A DNA stretch of 59,482 bases, from the NCBI GenBank assembly GCA_010015655.1, contig ML976671.1, forward strand, positions 499,116-558,597, written 5' to 3'. Source of the DNA: Bimuria novae-zelandiae CBS 107.79 (Eukaryota; Ascomycota; Dothideomycetes; Pleosporales; Didymosphaeriaceae). The position numbers and the translations under genes were made by a program. Below, in pieces: positions 30,837 to 42,642 of this stretch (position 1 is the first letter of the stretch; each line of letters starts with the position of its first letter). Under the pieces are notes generated by a model, which saw nothing but the letters and a program-made list of their open reading frames with translations, made no database searches and was not told where the DNA came from.

Positions 30837-33625
30837 CTACAAGGACCGCGTCAGATGCAGGAAGATCGTCGCCTTCTCACTTTCAATTTGCTCCTTTGGA
30901 TCCCTGCTCTCCTTCTCGCCCGGCTTCCGCTCCTTTTCTGCCACAATCTCAACTTCGACCCGGTTGACGCCCACCATGAGTTTCGCCTCGTAGACTGGCT
31001 CCCCTTTCTTTTTCCCTGATTCAATGCCAGGCTGCGGAGAGGAGCCGTTGATGCCGGCGGTGACAGGGACGCGATTTACCTCGAAAGCCTTGTTGCCGTT
31101 CACCATGACAAAGAGGCGGTAGAGACGGTTGGTCAGCGCAATAGGCACGTGCGGCGTGATTTGGAGGTAGGAGTGCGTCATCGGGACGGGTATGGTAACG
31201 GAGTGGGAGGTTTTCGATTTGTTAGCTGGAATAAGAACAGACCAGGGTTTCGGAAGGTTCAGCGCGGGATGCGTATTTATCGCAATCTTGGGGATAAGTG
31301 CTTCATCGACGCCTGAGAGATTGTTAGAACTTGCAATTTTGGCGTGATCCCTGTTGACAGCGAGAGGCAAGGGATACTCACTCTTTAGTGGCACCTTTCG
31401 GAAATTCTCAAAGTGCGGTGTCACTGGCGGGGCGTAATACGATGGTGCTGGAGGCGCATATGGAATAGCATATCCTCCTGTTTGCTGGCCAATAGGTCCG
31501 TTCGGATGAGGGCTGCCGCTGGGAGGCCGCGAGGTTGACTGCGGCGGAGCCATCACTGGATGTGGTGTGTGCGCAGGTACGCTCAGCCGTTGGCTATCGG
31601 ATGCAGTGCTCGCGGGTCTGATCGCATTGAGCGCTGGTGATTGTACGTCATTCTTGATTCCATTCACAGCAGACGGCGACCCTGCGGTTCTCGTTTGCGC
31701 GGCCGGTAGAGGCGGTATTGCTGCTGAAGCGCCTCGCGGACCGCTGAATGGATTGCTCACAGCAGTCGGTGTTTGCGCTTTCCCAGCAGACGGTGGCCTG
31801 GAGGAACGGGAGCCGTTCATGCTTTCCAAAACGTGCTTCTGCTGCCTAAGCAGTGCCTCATTGTCCACAATGACGCCAGGAGTGGCAGAATTTTGGGGTG
31901 CTGGAGTATTCGCGTCCGACACGGGACTTTGCCGTAACTTGATCTTCAACGCCTGTTTTGGGACAGGTGTAGGAGAGGGCGCTGCGGTAGACATGTTGAG
32001 CTTGAGTTTTGGCTGCGGCGGCTCCTCTACTTTGGACTTGGCCTCTGCCAATCGCTGCTTGAATATCTGTTCGAGCTCCATCGACAAGTTGTAGAGGTCG
32101 CTACCGTCTTCATTGTAGATGCGAGCATTGGTCCAGATCATGCTTGCCATTTGCTCAAAGGCATCCCAGCTCTTCAGCTCCGTGACTCCAGTAGGTGCAT
32201 TGCGGCCGATGACACCCCGTACCTTCTTCTGCACGGCCGTTAATGAAACGGGGTCCTTGATCAGCTGATAGTAGTCCTTCAAGGCCCGGCTGGGCAGATT
32301 AACGAAGGGCAGAAAGATCTGTAGTCCGCTATCTGGCTCCACGTAGTTTATCAATCCCGTGATGATCTGCTCCTGTGCTTGCTGAAAGCTCTTCCTGTTG
32401 AAGTCTGTATTATCGCCCTCTTCCGGTGCAGCTGAGGCCGATTGTCGCAACTTGGATGGCGCCGGAGTAACCGCTTGCGTTGCCGCAACTGCTGCTGCTC
32501 GTCGTGGTCTTTCCGCAGAAGAAGTGTCTGGAGTAGAGGGGGCCGCCTTCGGTGTCGATGGGTGGACACGTGGGATAGGCTTTCCATATGGCACAGGTTC
32601 TTCGCCAGGAACTGGTGTAGCTATGGCTTGGTAGCCCTCTCGTCGGTAGGCCGGGTTGTGCTTGACCATCCAGTTGGAGGCTGTCTTGCGCAGGCGCTCG
32701 GCATCTTCGTAGATTGCCGATTTCCGGTCATTGTACGATTTCGCGTTGTTGACGAGACGCTTGCAGTCGCTCTCTACCTGCGCGAGACTCGAATATTCGC
32801 GGCGATTAAGCTTGTCCTGTGAGCCTGTCAGCTTCCACTCTCCTCTCTTTATATGCGTGCCTTCCAGCGCGTCCGAGGGCCGAAGTGCACCTCTTGGACG
32901 GCCGTATGATGTAATGACGTAGCTAATGTATTGGTGAATGCGTACCTCGATAGTATCAATCGCAATGGGCAGCTTTATGACGTCGTAGTATTCGGGAAGC
33001 TGGTTCTGCGCGCACATGGTTAGCGGGGTGCCTCGCGGGAGACGCAGGTGGGAGCGTACCTTGTCGGGGAGTGTGAGGAAGTGCACTGAAATGGGACGGC
33101 CGCTGTAGGTGGTCAGTAACGGTCGAATTCGGGCTTCCTCGCAGCCAGGGCACGCTGGCTAGCGCACGCGGGCTAGGCGGACTCACGTCTTGTCCTTTGC
33201 CTGCTTCAAGCTCTCCAGGAACTTCAAGCCCATGGTCGTCGTCGCCTCTGGCGTCTCCGCCTCGGCGCCCGCCTTTGCAGTGTCCTATGCGCACGCAGCC
33301 GTCGTCAGCAGTGTCCATTGCACCTCCCCAGAAGGTCCCTTTCCCAGGAGTGAGTGCGCGCATGGCGGCGGGGCTCGCGCTGTCGCGGGCGTGGAGGGGA
33401 GGTGTAGGTCGCTGGTTCGACCAGGCCGTCGCGCGCTCCCCTCCACAACGTTCCCGCATCGCGCGCATCGCGAACCGTCGCAATTGAGCCTCTCCTCGCA
33501 CCAACCGACCATGATGCGACTGCCCCCGAGAATGCACGTACCGGTACTTTCTGCCGCTTCGACGGTCGACCCTCGTTTTCTGACGCCGCCGCACCGCCGG
33601 CTTTCCGCTTCGCAGCGCTCTCCAT
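30837..33625 (-). CDS. RSC4: Rsc4-like double-bromodomain subunit of the RSC chromatin remodeller (5 exons, 754 aa)
   Basis: Exons (minus strand) are 33542-33625, 33187-33284, 33060-33102, 32946-33005 and 30837-32816, summing to 2265 nt. The N-terminus carries a bipartite nuclear signal (KRK..KRQK). Bromodomain 1 becomes continuous only after splicing (MGLKFLESLKQAKDKT, LPEYYDVIKLPIAIDTIE, DKLNRREYSSL, NNAKSYN). Bromodomain 2 follows (LPSRALKDYYQLIKDPVSL, IWTNARIYNEDGSD), then a long Pro/Ser/Ala linker and the C-terminal Rsc4 domain (NLPKPWSVLIP to FLHLTRSL). Bromodomains read acetylated histone H3. Introns have GTACGT/GTGAGT donors and GCTGAC or GCTAAC branch points. Intron 4 (32817-32945) is 129 nt without stops. 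Downstream on the same strand is a small uncertain frame; upstream lies the kinase gene. Confidence 0.85.
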
Positions 33626-34213
33626 TCCGCAAAATCGTCGTCGCGTAGGCTATCCAAGCTGAAATCGACAAATAACACCTGCAACAACAGGCCTGGCGCG
33701 AGTGCACTCTGGGGTGCAGTTGTGCTCAACACGGCGACTGCCAGACGCGAACGCTGAACCCTGGACGTGCCTACTGGCGCTAAATCCAAGTCAGGTTAGC
33801 GTTATTTATATTACACGTGACACTTCCATGCCTTGGGAATCTGGAATTCACTTAAGCTTAAGCCTAAGCCTTCGAGGTATAAACTTCACATTTTCACCGA
33901 GTCTGGAATCGAGAAAGAAGCCGAGAGTTCAAGCAATCTCCACGCAGGTTAAGTGGTGACCTTGTAGTGGTAATGGTCCTCAGGTAGCTTGAACCGTTCC
34001 ATGGTTGCGTCACATCATGACAGACATGGTTCCAAAGGTTCAGAAATGCCATCAGTGTGTTTTCCCATTCGCAAAGAGTTGTCTAAATACCGCCCTGGCA
34101 ACACTCGACCAGGGTATCCTACCATAATGAACAAAGAAAAAAAAAAGCTGCCAAACCTAACAGATCCTGATAAGCATGAAATGTGAAGAGCACTTAGGTG
34201 GGACAGACACAGC
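33626..34213. promoter_or_regulatory. Promoter region of the Rsc4-like gene / 3' flank of the kinase gene
   Basis: 588 bp without a supported gene, between two genes on the same strand. Contains pyrimidine/purine tracts (GAACAAAGAAAAAAAAAAGC near 34130) but no recognisable regulatory site. Confidence 0.35.
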
Positions 34214-35643
<1,430 letters not shown>

Positions 35644-36569
35644 GTTAGTCACTGTAAACAGTCGTCAGCGACAATTCGACGCGAGCATGAAACAAAAAGA
35701 GAGGGCGAACAACTCATAGTTGCGGGTGTCGCTCGCAGCGGACTGCTGCGCTGTCCTCGAGGCTGAAATGGGATGAAGGCGCCTGGTAGGCGGTGGGACG
35801 TGGTTTTTGGCGGGGTTACGGAGGAGGGGTAGGCGAGTGAGTGCAATGCGCGGTGGACGAACAACAATGATGTAGGGACTGAGAGAAGGTCGTAGGTGTG
35901 TGGAGGTGCGGTTGTCAAAAGGAGACCCAATGCAGCTGTCAGCTTTCAGAATTGATGGCTGTCGAGAGGCGCGGGCTAGGCGCACTTGCTGGTGGGGCCG
36001 CCTTGAGGCTTCCTGTTGTAGTGTGTGAGGCTGAGCAGCTGGTTGATGCTAGCGCTCAAACATCTGAAAGCTCACCACCCTATAATGCGCCTGAGGCATC
36101 GATATGGTGTGTGCCGGATGGGCGAAGTAGGCCCCGTCTCAGCGGAGCTTCTCTACAATGCCAAAGTTCAACTGCAACCGTTCAAAGCCCTGTAATCTCA
36201 GGTGAAGTCTCGCTCGCAAAGGAGACCCTCAGAATGCGCTGTCAGCTTGTGTACCAAATGCAACATCGGGCCTAGCGCTCTCTTCAAAATCGTTGCCTAA
36301 GAAAACGCCCGGATGCGTCCCGTCCAAAGCCAAGTGGATCTGCAGCGGACGGTGGACCCTGAAGGGCAAGGGCGTTGCAAGAAGTGCGGGAAGCCCACAC
36401 CTGCCACCGAGCAACAATGATGTCACGGTCCTTCCATGCTTCCCATAAATCTACAACTCCTACATACACGCCCATCATTCCTCCTTTCGAACGACGATTC
36501 TCGAAACCCCAAATCCGTTCCCTCTCCAAGCTCGTTTCTTCATAACAATACTAGACTTTTGTCTCAATC
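35644..36569. promoter_or_regulatory. Divergent promoter region of kinase and small membrane gene
   Basis: About 0.9 kb between two genes pointing away from each other. No coding frame with family support. A 5' UTR intron of the kinase is possible (TGTTTACAG just before its ATG). Confidence 0.4.
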
Positions 36570-37158
36570 ATGTCCACCGCCAAGTTCTTCACTATCCTCG
36601 CCGGCGTCGTAGGAGTCTTCGCCGTTGCCATCTATCTCTTCGGTATCCCGCCTGAGCTCAAGCGCAAGCTCGAGCGATCCGCCCTCAAGACCATGGGTGA
36701 GAACAAGCTCTCCTACATAGCTAAAGGTAAGTTTCATCACACAGATCCTGTCCCAGGTCTCAGGCAAACGCAGAGCCAAACAATAAACTGACACGCTCGC
36801 AGACCAAATCTCCAAGGTCCCCGCGTCCGACCAAGAAGACGTCAAGAACCTCAAGAAAGGCCTCGGCAACGCCGTCGGCGGCCTCACAAACAACCCGCTT
36901 GGAGAAGCCACTGGTGAAACAGCGGATAACTTGACGAGTCCGCTCACTAGTCGCTAATCCTCTTCATGTACAGGTCGAGCCGCGACTCAAGCCTGGGACA
37001 GCGTGGAAGACTTCTCAAAGATATTGCTCGAACGCGTGTCGACCATGGGGAAGGACGCAAAGGACGCAGCGGTGAAGAAGGCGGGGGAGGTGAAGGAGTC
37101 AGCGCCGGCGAAGAAAACGAAGGAGACTGCGGAAGGTCATACCACGGCGCGGGAGTGA
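36570..37158 (+). CDS. Small single-pass membrane protein with Lys-rich tail (3 exons, 150 aa)
   Basis: Exons are 36570-36726, 36803-36913 and 36974-37158 (453 nt in all). Introns have GTAAGT..CTGAC..GCAG and GTGAAA..CTAATC..TACAG. The protein starts MSTAKFFTILAGVVGVFAVA, a signal-anchor helix, followed by a PPELKRKLERS segment, a Gly/Asn-rich centre (GLGNAVGGLTNNPLGEATG) and a charged C-terminal helix rich in Lys/Ala/Glu, with no second membrane helix. I do not recognise a named family. The layout suggests a short ER or mitochondrial outer-membrane protein with a cytosolic amphipathic tail (inference). Codon use is normal and the reading frame is preserved by both splices, so the gene is well supported. 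Confidence 0.7.
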
Positions 37159-37343
37159 GTTCGGTGGTTGGATCTGCCTTTTACGGCCTGGTGGTGTTTG
37201 GTTTTGGTGGTTTCTTAAGACGCTCCTACATTGATATCCACGACGACTGCATGCATTGGCGCTAAATGGTAATCAGCAATGCTATTCCCCTACCTGCTCT
37301 TCCCAGCTTCTTTCATCATGTCGTGTCAGGCGCCAAAGTGGAT

Positions 37344-37769
37344 TTACATGTACGCACTCCAATCCCTTCTCGCCTTCGAAGCGCTCAAGTCAACGCGCCA
37401 AACTATCCACCAAAACACCTGCCAGCCCATCACAATGATCCAGAACGGCACCTGGAAAGCCGCCTTCCGCGTCTTGTGCTGGAAAAAGTGCCTCCCCAGC
37501 AGCGCGCCTGGCCAGCCTCCTAATATAGCCCATGTGTGCAGCGTCACTTCCTTGACCCGCCATTGCAGATTCCGCGCCTGCATCTTGTCATACCCGTACA
37601 GGCAGAATGTTACCAAGCTGACCAGAAACGTGTAGGCGAAGGGAAACCACGAGCCGGTGCTCCTGTACAAACGGACGAGAGACGTGAACGGGAGGACGAG
37701 CGATAGCACGCCGGCGGCGGTAGCGATCGTAACAGGGTGACGGCGCTCATTTCTGCGGGTCGGTGCCAT
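37344..37769 (-). CDS. DUF1294 family membrane protein, 141 aa
   Basis: The start is set at MAPTRRNERR (ATG 37769); the upstream in-frame extension looks like 5' UTR. Two membrane segments at the N-terminus (TIATAAGVLSLVLPFTSL, FAYTFLVSLVTFCLYGYDK) precede the DUF1294 signature. That signature is DK-x(7-9)-WRV-x-E-x-T-L-x(4)-LGGWPGALLG followed by HKTRKAAFQVPFW and a last hydrophobic segment. The family is mostly bacterial with fungal members and its function is unknown. No introns are seen. It is tail-to-tail with the preceding membrane-protein gene. Confidence 0.85.
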   Translation of the reverse strand: MAPTRRNERRHPVTIATAAGVLSLVLPFTSLVRLYRSTGSWFPFAYTFLVSLVTFCLYGYDKMQARNLQWRVKEVTLHTWAILGGWPGALLGRHFFQHKTRKAAFQVPFWIIVMGWQVFWWIVWRVDLSASKARRDWSAYM

Positions 37770-38194
37770 GGCGTGTTGAGTGTGGTGGGAGGTGAGGTGA
37801 GGTGTTGAGCGTGAGTAATTACGCGAGTTGTCACAGCGACAGCACACGAGAGTTCATTACAGACATACATTATTATAAGTGTGCATTGTTACGGCTACGG
37901 CTATGACCGTGCGCTTTTGGCATCATGGTAAACCAAGACGGTTTCTTGGAAACAGATCCTCCCGCGTCACCCGTGAGTTGACGTGTCGATCTTCCGTCTC
38001 ACAGACCGAGAGGGGAGAGCTAGACCGAAGGCAGCAAAGTGTAAGAACCAAAAATCAAAAACCAAGTGCTTTTCAACTCCAACTGTGAACGTGATCATCC
38101 GCTTCGCCGTTTCCATGTAACGCCATCCAGTCTCATGTGCCGTCGCTCATGTACCGTTTTCGTTCATGACGTAGCGTCGTAGAGTATGGAGGCT
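37770..38194. promoter_or_regulatory. Promoter of the DUF1294 gene / 3' flank of the S-P-x-K protein gene
   Basis: No gene recognised. A GTGAGGTGAGGTGTTGAGCGTGAG repeat-like stretch lies just upstream of the DUF1294 ATG. Confidence 0.35.
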
Positions 38195-39595
38195 CTACCA
38201 CAGCGTTGCGCCGCTCGCCTTCTTGATGCCGTTGCCGTCGCGTGAACGCTCGGATCTGGCGCTCTCCAGGGGCGGTTCGACGAGTGGGAATTGAGCCGCA
38301 GTGGTTGAACCTTTGATCGGGGAAGAGCCTTTCAGAGGAGAAGAACCTTTCGTAGGAGAGGAGGTCTTGGTAGGAGAGCCTTCTGGAGTGTAGGACATCT
38401 TCTGAGGAGAACTCTTTGGCGTGTAGCAAGCCTTCGTAGGAGAGCCTTCCGGAGTATAGGAAACCTTCTGAGGGTAGGAGCCCTTGGTAGGAGAAGACCC
38501 TTTTGGCAGCTGACGACTTGAGGAAGAGGTGCCTAAGACCTTCGTTAAGCCCGACCTCAATGGGGGATCACTTGCTTGGTACTCACCTGAAACCACTCGG
38601 GACTGCGACCTGACCGGACTCTCTGCTGATGAACCTTTGCTCACGGCACGGTATCCACTGGAACGGTTCGGGTCCATGTTGAAGCCCTGACGCGCGAGAT
38701 ATTGCTTGCGGTCATTATCGCCAAAGCTGCCTGGGGTGATCCTCTCGCCCCTACGGTTGTATGTGCCGCTCGTCTTCGCAGGGCTATTATACAATGGTGG
38801 GCCGATGCGCGTCCAAAGCGGGTTGATAGGCCTTGAGCTACTTCCGAGAGAGTTGTTCGGGACTGAGCGGCCTCCATAGCGCGCGTCAACTTCCTCCGTC
38901 CCTAGGTCGCGGATGCGTGATTAGTACAGGTCAAAAGGTAGGGGAAGTACTTCATGTGTATGTCTCAGACATATTCACTTCGTAGCCGGGTGAGGCGTAC
39001 CCTCTTTGACCGGAGGTAGTCTGAGTTCTTCGTTCTGCTGGCCGTCCGCCGGTGAAGAGCGTTGTCGAGTGGCACGAGGAGGACGGGTTGGTGAATCTTG
39101 AAAGGCGCGGAGCGGCAAAGGACGATTGTAGTTGGCCCGCGAGCCGCCCATCGTCGGAGTGTCTTGCTGGGTCGCCGCCTGCGCTCCGAAGCCGTCGCTC
39201 GAACCGCTGGCTGCGGATCGTGGAGTGTTCGTGTTGGCTTGGTCAACACCCGCGTACCTCTCGCTCTCCAAGTTCGCCGCCGCTTCTGTCACCTTCAGGA
39301 ACTCATCCTTCAATGCTTCCCTCTCCTTCAACAGTTGCTTCTGCTGTTCTTCCTTGACGCGGCTCCAGCTCCTGTCGCCCCAGCCATCTTCGCCGAGGTT
39401 AATTGGGTTCTCGCGCCGTTCGGAGTCCGCGATCACGCGCATACGGCGAGTGTAGCTGCTGGTCGGGTAAGCTCGTTCGTCGTCGCTCTCGTCTTCTTGC
39501 TTGGATCTAGATTTCGCCGCCGAGACCTTCTTGCTGATGAACGCCTTCGACTTGGCGAAAGCGTCCTTGAACGAGGAGTTACCACTATGGCCCAT
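38195..39595 (-). CDS. Disordered protein with repeated S-P-x-K motifs (2-3 exons, 433 or 415 aa)
   Basis: Exon 1 is 39001-39595, starting MGHSGNSSFKDAFAKSKAF. The intron 38902-39000 (GTACGC..TACTAATC..CCTAG) is followed by exon 2, 38195-38901. The joined length is a multiple of three. A further in-frame 54-nt segment in exon 2 begins GTGAGT and ends CTTAG with a CTTAAC branch-like site, so it may be an optional intron. The N-terminal third has a Lys-rich helix and a coiled-coil-like EEQQKQLLKEREALKDEFLK stretch. The C-terminal third is a run of short repeats (GSSPTKGSYPQKVSYTPEGS and variants) with about eight S/T-P-x-K sites, the consensus of cyclin-dependent kinases. No family recognised. 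Confidence 0.6.
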
Positions 39596-40713
39596 GTTAG
39601 CTTGTTGCTTCAAGTTTGTTAGACGAAAAGAACGAGCGTAGCGTGGGCGAAGAGCAGGAAAGGTCGAGGAGGCAGGCGGTTTATATAGAAAAATATGCAG
39701 TGACCATTTCTTGGCGCGCTGTTGTCGAGGTGACGGTGAAGTGAATAACAACTTTTTCTACCGTACCTGCCATTTTTGAACCCGCGGCCACCAAGGTAAA
39801 GTTTTAGATGGAACTTTGATTCTGTAGCAGACTATCTAGCGAATTTACGAGGGTGTCAGAGGAGTGGAGGAAGCACTGCTAGCACTCCTGGGTGACATTT
39901 ATACTCTTACTTCGCCAGAGCTCGGTCGTGCCTGCTTTAGCATGGGCAAACGCGCTCCTTCCCAATCCGACATCGGCCACCATGGCACTTACAGAGGCAC
40001 CGTTTGTACGATCAGCTGTTAAAGCGGCGACTGTGCTACGGCCTGGGTCACCTAAGAATTAGTTGTTTTACAATCGCTTCACCTCAGCACGGCTTCTGGC
40101 TTCCAGGTTACGTTTCGGACCCAGCGTATCCTGCTGTGGTGTGGGCATTCGAATTTTCTATTTACCCTATTTCTTTGCACTTGTAGAATGGTGGATGGAT
40201 TACTAGCATTTCGTTTGCTCTGCAGTTCTCACAGTGACTCGTCCGGTTGTGGGTTACTTTTGAATCGCTCGAAGCCTTTTACGTTTTCCAGCGGTTAGAT
40301 AGTTGATTTGCTAGAACTTCTATCCAATCGTTGAGAAGCTTATGGCCATGATAAATTTGCATTGAGAATCGCCCTCGCGCAATTGAGGGGGCTTCTGTGG
40401 CTGAGGAGCAACGTCTCGTCACCAGCAAGTATCTTGCTGTGGTAAATCATTTCCATTGACCAGGGAGGAGAGTTGGTGAAGTGTTATGTTTCCTCAGCAA
40501 TTACAATAGCTGGCAATTGAGCAGGCACTGGACCTGTTACAAACGAACATCCAATTACATTGTATTATTATGTGGGTCAAACTAGCCATGCTTAACTTTT
40601 GCGGAAGGTTGAAATGTTTGGACACACCGAAAGATTAGGAAACAACTTAATTAAGCTCGGTTTACATTATCTAGCCTCAAAAGGATATGCAGTATAGTGT
40701 CTTGTTGAACTCA
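39596..40713. other. Intergenic, nothing recognised
   Basis: About 1.1 kb without a supported gene. One 60-codon frame (40004-40186) has no signal. Confidence 0.35.
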
Positions 40714-40947
40714 TCAATACTTTTTCCACCACGGCATAAGCGGTGATGAGCCCGGCTCATATCCCTGCAACGGTCCGTCATGATCTCCAGTCGATGGCAT
40801 TCCTTCGTCTATTTGCTCGATTGGCTCATATTGTGGTGGTTCTGACACAGAGCTGTTGTGTCTTGGTGGAGTTATAGGTGGCGTAGGAATGGCTTACTTT
40901 TTGCGACGCCGGTAGCACATCCATAGCTTCTTCCAGAAATCATTCAT
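40714..40947 (-). CDS. Small two-exon gene, 62 aa, Trp/Lys ends and acidic Pro-rich centre
   Basis: ATG at 40947. Exon 1 is 40898-40947, an intron of 45 nt follows (40853-40897, GTAAGC..CTATAAC..CAACAG), and exon 2 is 40714-40852, total 189 nt. The protein begins MNDFWKKLWMCYRRRK and ends PLMPWWKKY. Between lies an acidic, Pro/Glu/Gln-rich part (EPPQYEPIEQIDEG). Without splicing a TAA falls exactly at the donor site (AAG TAA GC), which supports the intron. No signal peptide and no known family; the basic amphipathic start could bind membranes. Sequence is GC-normal and isolated in a 1.8-kb gap. Confidence 0.4.
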
Positions 40948-41564
40948 GAAAATAGATGACTTTTCTGTTAAATGGAAATGTTATCTTGATAGTATTTGTC
41001 GGCGATGTTGGTGACCAACCGCTTTGTTGACAGTGATATGAGTGTAGGGCGCATATTGTTACTAAACTATGACTTATATAGACTCTGATGAAGTTTGCTA
41101 GAGTGGATGTACTTTGTATTTGCTGGTGTTTTATGGTTGAAGACTACCTGGAAGATATGCGGTTTCTCCTAGAAGCAATTGCGCTCAAAGGTTGAGCAAC
41201 TGCTCGTGACAAACATGTAAACATATAGTAAATATGTGGAGGCCGCTTTTACTCCCGAGGCTTTTTTGAGCAACCTAATTATTCAGTTGGTATAGTGTAT
41301 TCTGCGTCAGTAGAAAATCTTTTAATGGTATATACTATGACTCTACAGTTGGCTTGAGCGCTGGGACCATCTGTATATGTATGTTAAAATATGTCACGCG
41401 GGGAAGGTAGGGACGTGCGGTTTAGCACCTTCCACAAACGTGAGCGGGTGGTACCAAATTCCTAACGGTACCCATGGTACTTAAACACGCCCTCCAACCA
41501 GTTCTCTACGACCACATCACCCTCGAGCTGCTCCACCCCGCCACATCAACTCGCATCAACAACA
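40948..41564. other. Intergenic, promoter of the next gene
   Basis: No gene seen. A pyrimidine-rich stretch and CCATCACCCTC-type motifs precede the ATG at 41565. Confidence 0.35.
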
Positions 41565-42320
41565 ATGACGATCCCCGTTACCAATTCACCAGCCGTCCAG
41601 ATCCTCGAGAACGGTCTCCTTGACCTTCGGGAAACGCCAGATCATCTGAAATCCATTGTCTACAAAAATGCCTTTGAGTCACCTCTCCTCCAGATTCCTG
41701 CAGAGATTCGCCTAATGATATTCGAGTACGCTACCTGTGACGTGGAGCTCTGGATCGACTACAACTATACTTCAAAGGCACTTAAATGGTACACTACGGA
41801 AATCAACGGCAAAAAACAATACATGGATACTTTAGAATTCCCGCTACGTGTCGCACGATGTATCACGAGCTGGGTACACTTGCCTATCGTAATGTGATCG
41901 TCCGCTTTACCGACCTCATAGCTATCAATCGATTCTGTGAGCTCTCCATTCTTGCACAGCGTGAAGCCATTCGCACCACTAAGTTAGACGCCCCTACACA
42001 CCTATTTTCTTTACTGGTTCTCTGCTTAGGTGGCGAAGCTCGGACATTCGCCAGATGAGGACCGTTTCCTGCGAGGTTCAGAGGCATACAGCGTAATTGA
42101 ACCGCTGCCTCATCCTGCCCTGAAGTTCCCTACACTAGAAGAGGTGGTGATACGATGGGGTGGTGACAGTATGGTGTTATTCACACACGGGAACCTAGAT
42201 CGTATGGTCAGATCTCGGTCTGGAGTATACCGTGATTTGGCTGGCCAGGTCGGTAACCTCAAGGAAATCATCTGCATGGCAATCGGCAACCAAGTGAAAA
42301 TCACTGGTGCATACCTATAG
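41565..42320 (+). pseudogene. F-box/2EXR-like gene with frameshifts
   Basis: Frame 1 starts MTIPVTNSPAVQ and contains SPLLQIPAEIRLMIFEYA, the start of a fungal F-box-like/2EXR domain. The expected continuation (TCRTMYHELGTLAYRNV) lies in the next frame. The shift is at about 41845, as if one base were lost between CCGCT and ACGTGT. A further part (ALKFPTLEEVVIRWGG) is in a third frame after about 42100. An intron (GTTAGA..CTTAG near 41982-42030) may account for one change but not both. It is probably a recent pseudogene; assembly errors are the alternative. Confidence 0.5.
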
Positions 42321-42344
42321 CTCCGGATGCGGTCAACTCGTCCT

Positions 42345-42376
42345 GTCGCAAAGTGGTCGCAAAGTGGTCGCAAAGG
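42345..42376. repeat. Short tandem triplication of GTCGCAAAGTG
   Basis: Three direct copies of an 11-bp unit, the last with one change. It follows the last frame of the F-box-like pseudogene. Confidence 0.7.
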
Positions 42377-42492
42377 TTCATTCCGCCCCTTCATATGGTC
42401 CAAGCGATTAGAGCTGAATGTTGCAGGAAGCGAGAAGGAGTCGTCTGGGGAATGTGTCCGCCTATCGGGTATGACGCCTGTACTGAAGAAGA

Positions 42493-42642
42493 GTGCGTTT
42501 GAATATTTTTCATGAGGCGAGATGAACAGGATGTTTGGAAGATTACATTATCCAACTCGGTGTACAAGTGCGTTTGAATATTTTTCATGAGGCGAGATGA
42601 ACAGGATGTTTGGAAGATTACATTATCCAACTCGGTGTACAA
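42493..42642. repeat. Perfect 75-bp tandem duplication
   Basis: Two identical 75-bp copies (42493-42567 and 42568-42642) starting GTGCGTTTGAATATTT. No differences are seen, so the duplication is young. 75 is a multiple of three, so the minus-strand frame shows a 25-residue repeat, but no gene is supported there. Confidence 0.93.

Noticed and set aside
33405..33440. GGTTCGACC as a tRNA B-box
   Set aside because: No A-box, no acceptor stem; the stretch lies in intron 1 of the Rsc4-like gene.
33190..33789. Long Arg/Ser/Pro frames on both strands
   Set aside because: Shadows across the first exons and introns of the Rsc4-like gene; the spliced frame explains the region.
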